A stretch of 5,672 nucleotides of DNA from Candidatus Hecatellales archaeon (GTDB lineage: Archaea; Thermoproteota; Bathyarchaeia; Hecatellales; Hecatellaceae): contig QMYF01000047.1 of the NCBI GenBank assembly GCA_003662515.1, forward strand, positions 1 through 5,672, given 5' to 3'. The stretch's first letter is position 1. Every line of letters starts with the position of its first letter. Below are positions 5,600-5,672 of the stretch, in pieces. Position numbers and translations under genes: made by a program. The notes under the pieces are model-generated. The model ran no database searches. It had not been told where the DNA came from and worked only from the letters and a program-made list of their open reading frames with translations.

Positions 5600-5672
5600 T
5601 TAAACTTTAATCACCTCTTCAACCTTCAGCTGCTCTAGAAGGCTGAGCAGAAGCCGCCTGGCCTCTCCAGGC
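5600..5672 (-). CDS. C-terminal end of an unidentified upstream gene (5' part beyond window)
   Basis: The minus-strand frame ending in TAA at 5602-5600 reads 23 codons in from the right edge: PGEARRLLLSLLEQLKVEEV then IKV and stop. It looks like an amphipathic helical C-terminus, and its composition fits a real protein better than the other frames, one of which stops within the same stretch. It ends 7 bp before the AK6 GTG, in the same direction, so it probably belongs to the same transcript. Too little is present to name a family. Confidence 0.5.
   Translation of the reverse strand, partial: PGEARRLLLSLLEQLKVEEVIKV

Noticed and set aside
1..5672. CRISPR array, insertion sequence, tRNA or toxin-antitoxin pair
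   Set aside because: No regularly spaced repeats, transposase motifs, cloverleaf sequences or paired small toxin/antitoxin frames were found on either strand.

Overview
The window is archaeal. It carries a TATA-binding protein, an Sm-like (SmAP/LSm) RNA-binding protein, an archaeal/Sec11-type signal peptidase with a Ser/His/Asp catalytic set, a Lhr-type superfamily 2 helicase, a methanogen-like isopropylmalate/citramalate synthase, an AK6/Fap7-type adenylate kinase and a DUF1922-like zinc ribbon. Gene packing is tight and TATA-like boxes precede several genes. This mix of families, with roughly 50% GC, would suit a Bathyarchaeia-like or other TACK lineage, but that placement is a guess; only 'archaeon' is well supported.

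Layout. 1-1468 (minus) is the N-terminal ~489 residues of a Lhr-type helicase that runs off the left edge. It is divergent from 1492-2025 (plus), signal peptidase I, with only 23 bp between the nearest possible starts. A clear TATA box at 2042-2050 drives tbp (2111-2674, plus), which is forced to use a TTG start and has an in-frame ATG-TGA just upstream. A second TATA box at 2678-2687 precedes the leuA/cimA-type gene (2751-4313, plus). This gene converges with, and overlaps by 26 bp, a minus-strand gene set read right to left: the tail of an unidentified gene (5672-5600), AK6/Fap7-like kinase (5592-4981), a 68-residue zinc ribbon (4976-4770) and a two-domain SmAP3-like protein (4737-4288). No stretch longer than 300 bases lacks a gene. 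I see no tRNA, rRNA, CRISPR array, insertion sequence or prophage gene.

Function. The plus-strand genes are unrelated housekeeping functions (protein export, basal transcription, branched-chain amino acid synthesis). The minus-strand set looks like an RNA/ribosome-maturation and nucleotide module, because AK6/Fap7 proteins act in small-subunit maturation and SmAP proteins bind RNA; the zinc ribbon between them is uncharacterised. The observations most worth checking are the loss of the Walker-B-type histidine in the AK6-like protein (E-A-P where the family has D-x-H), the ATG-TGA start-stop element ahead of tbp, and a strong excess of the hexamer AGGCTT/AAGCCT. I found no convincing undescribed system; the window is mostly ordinary archaeal core genome.
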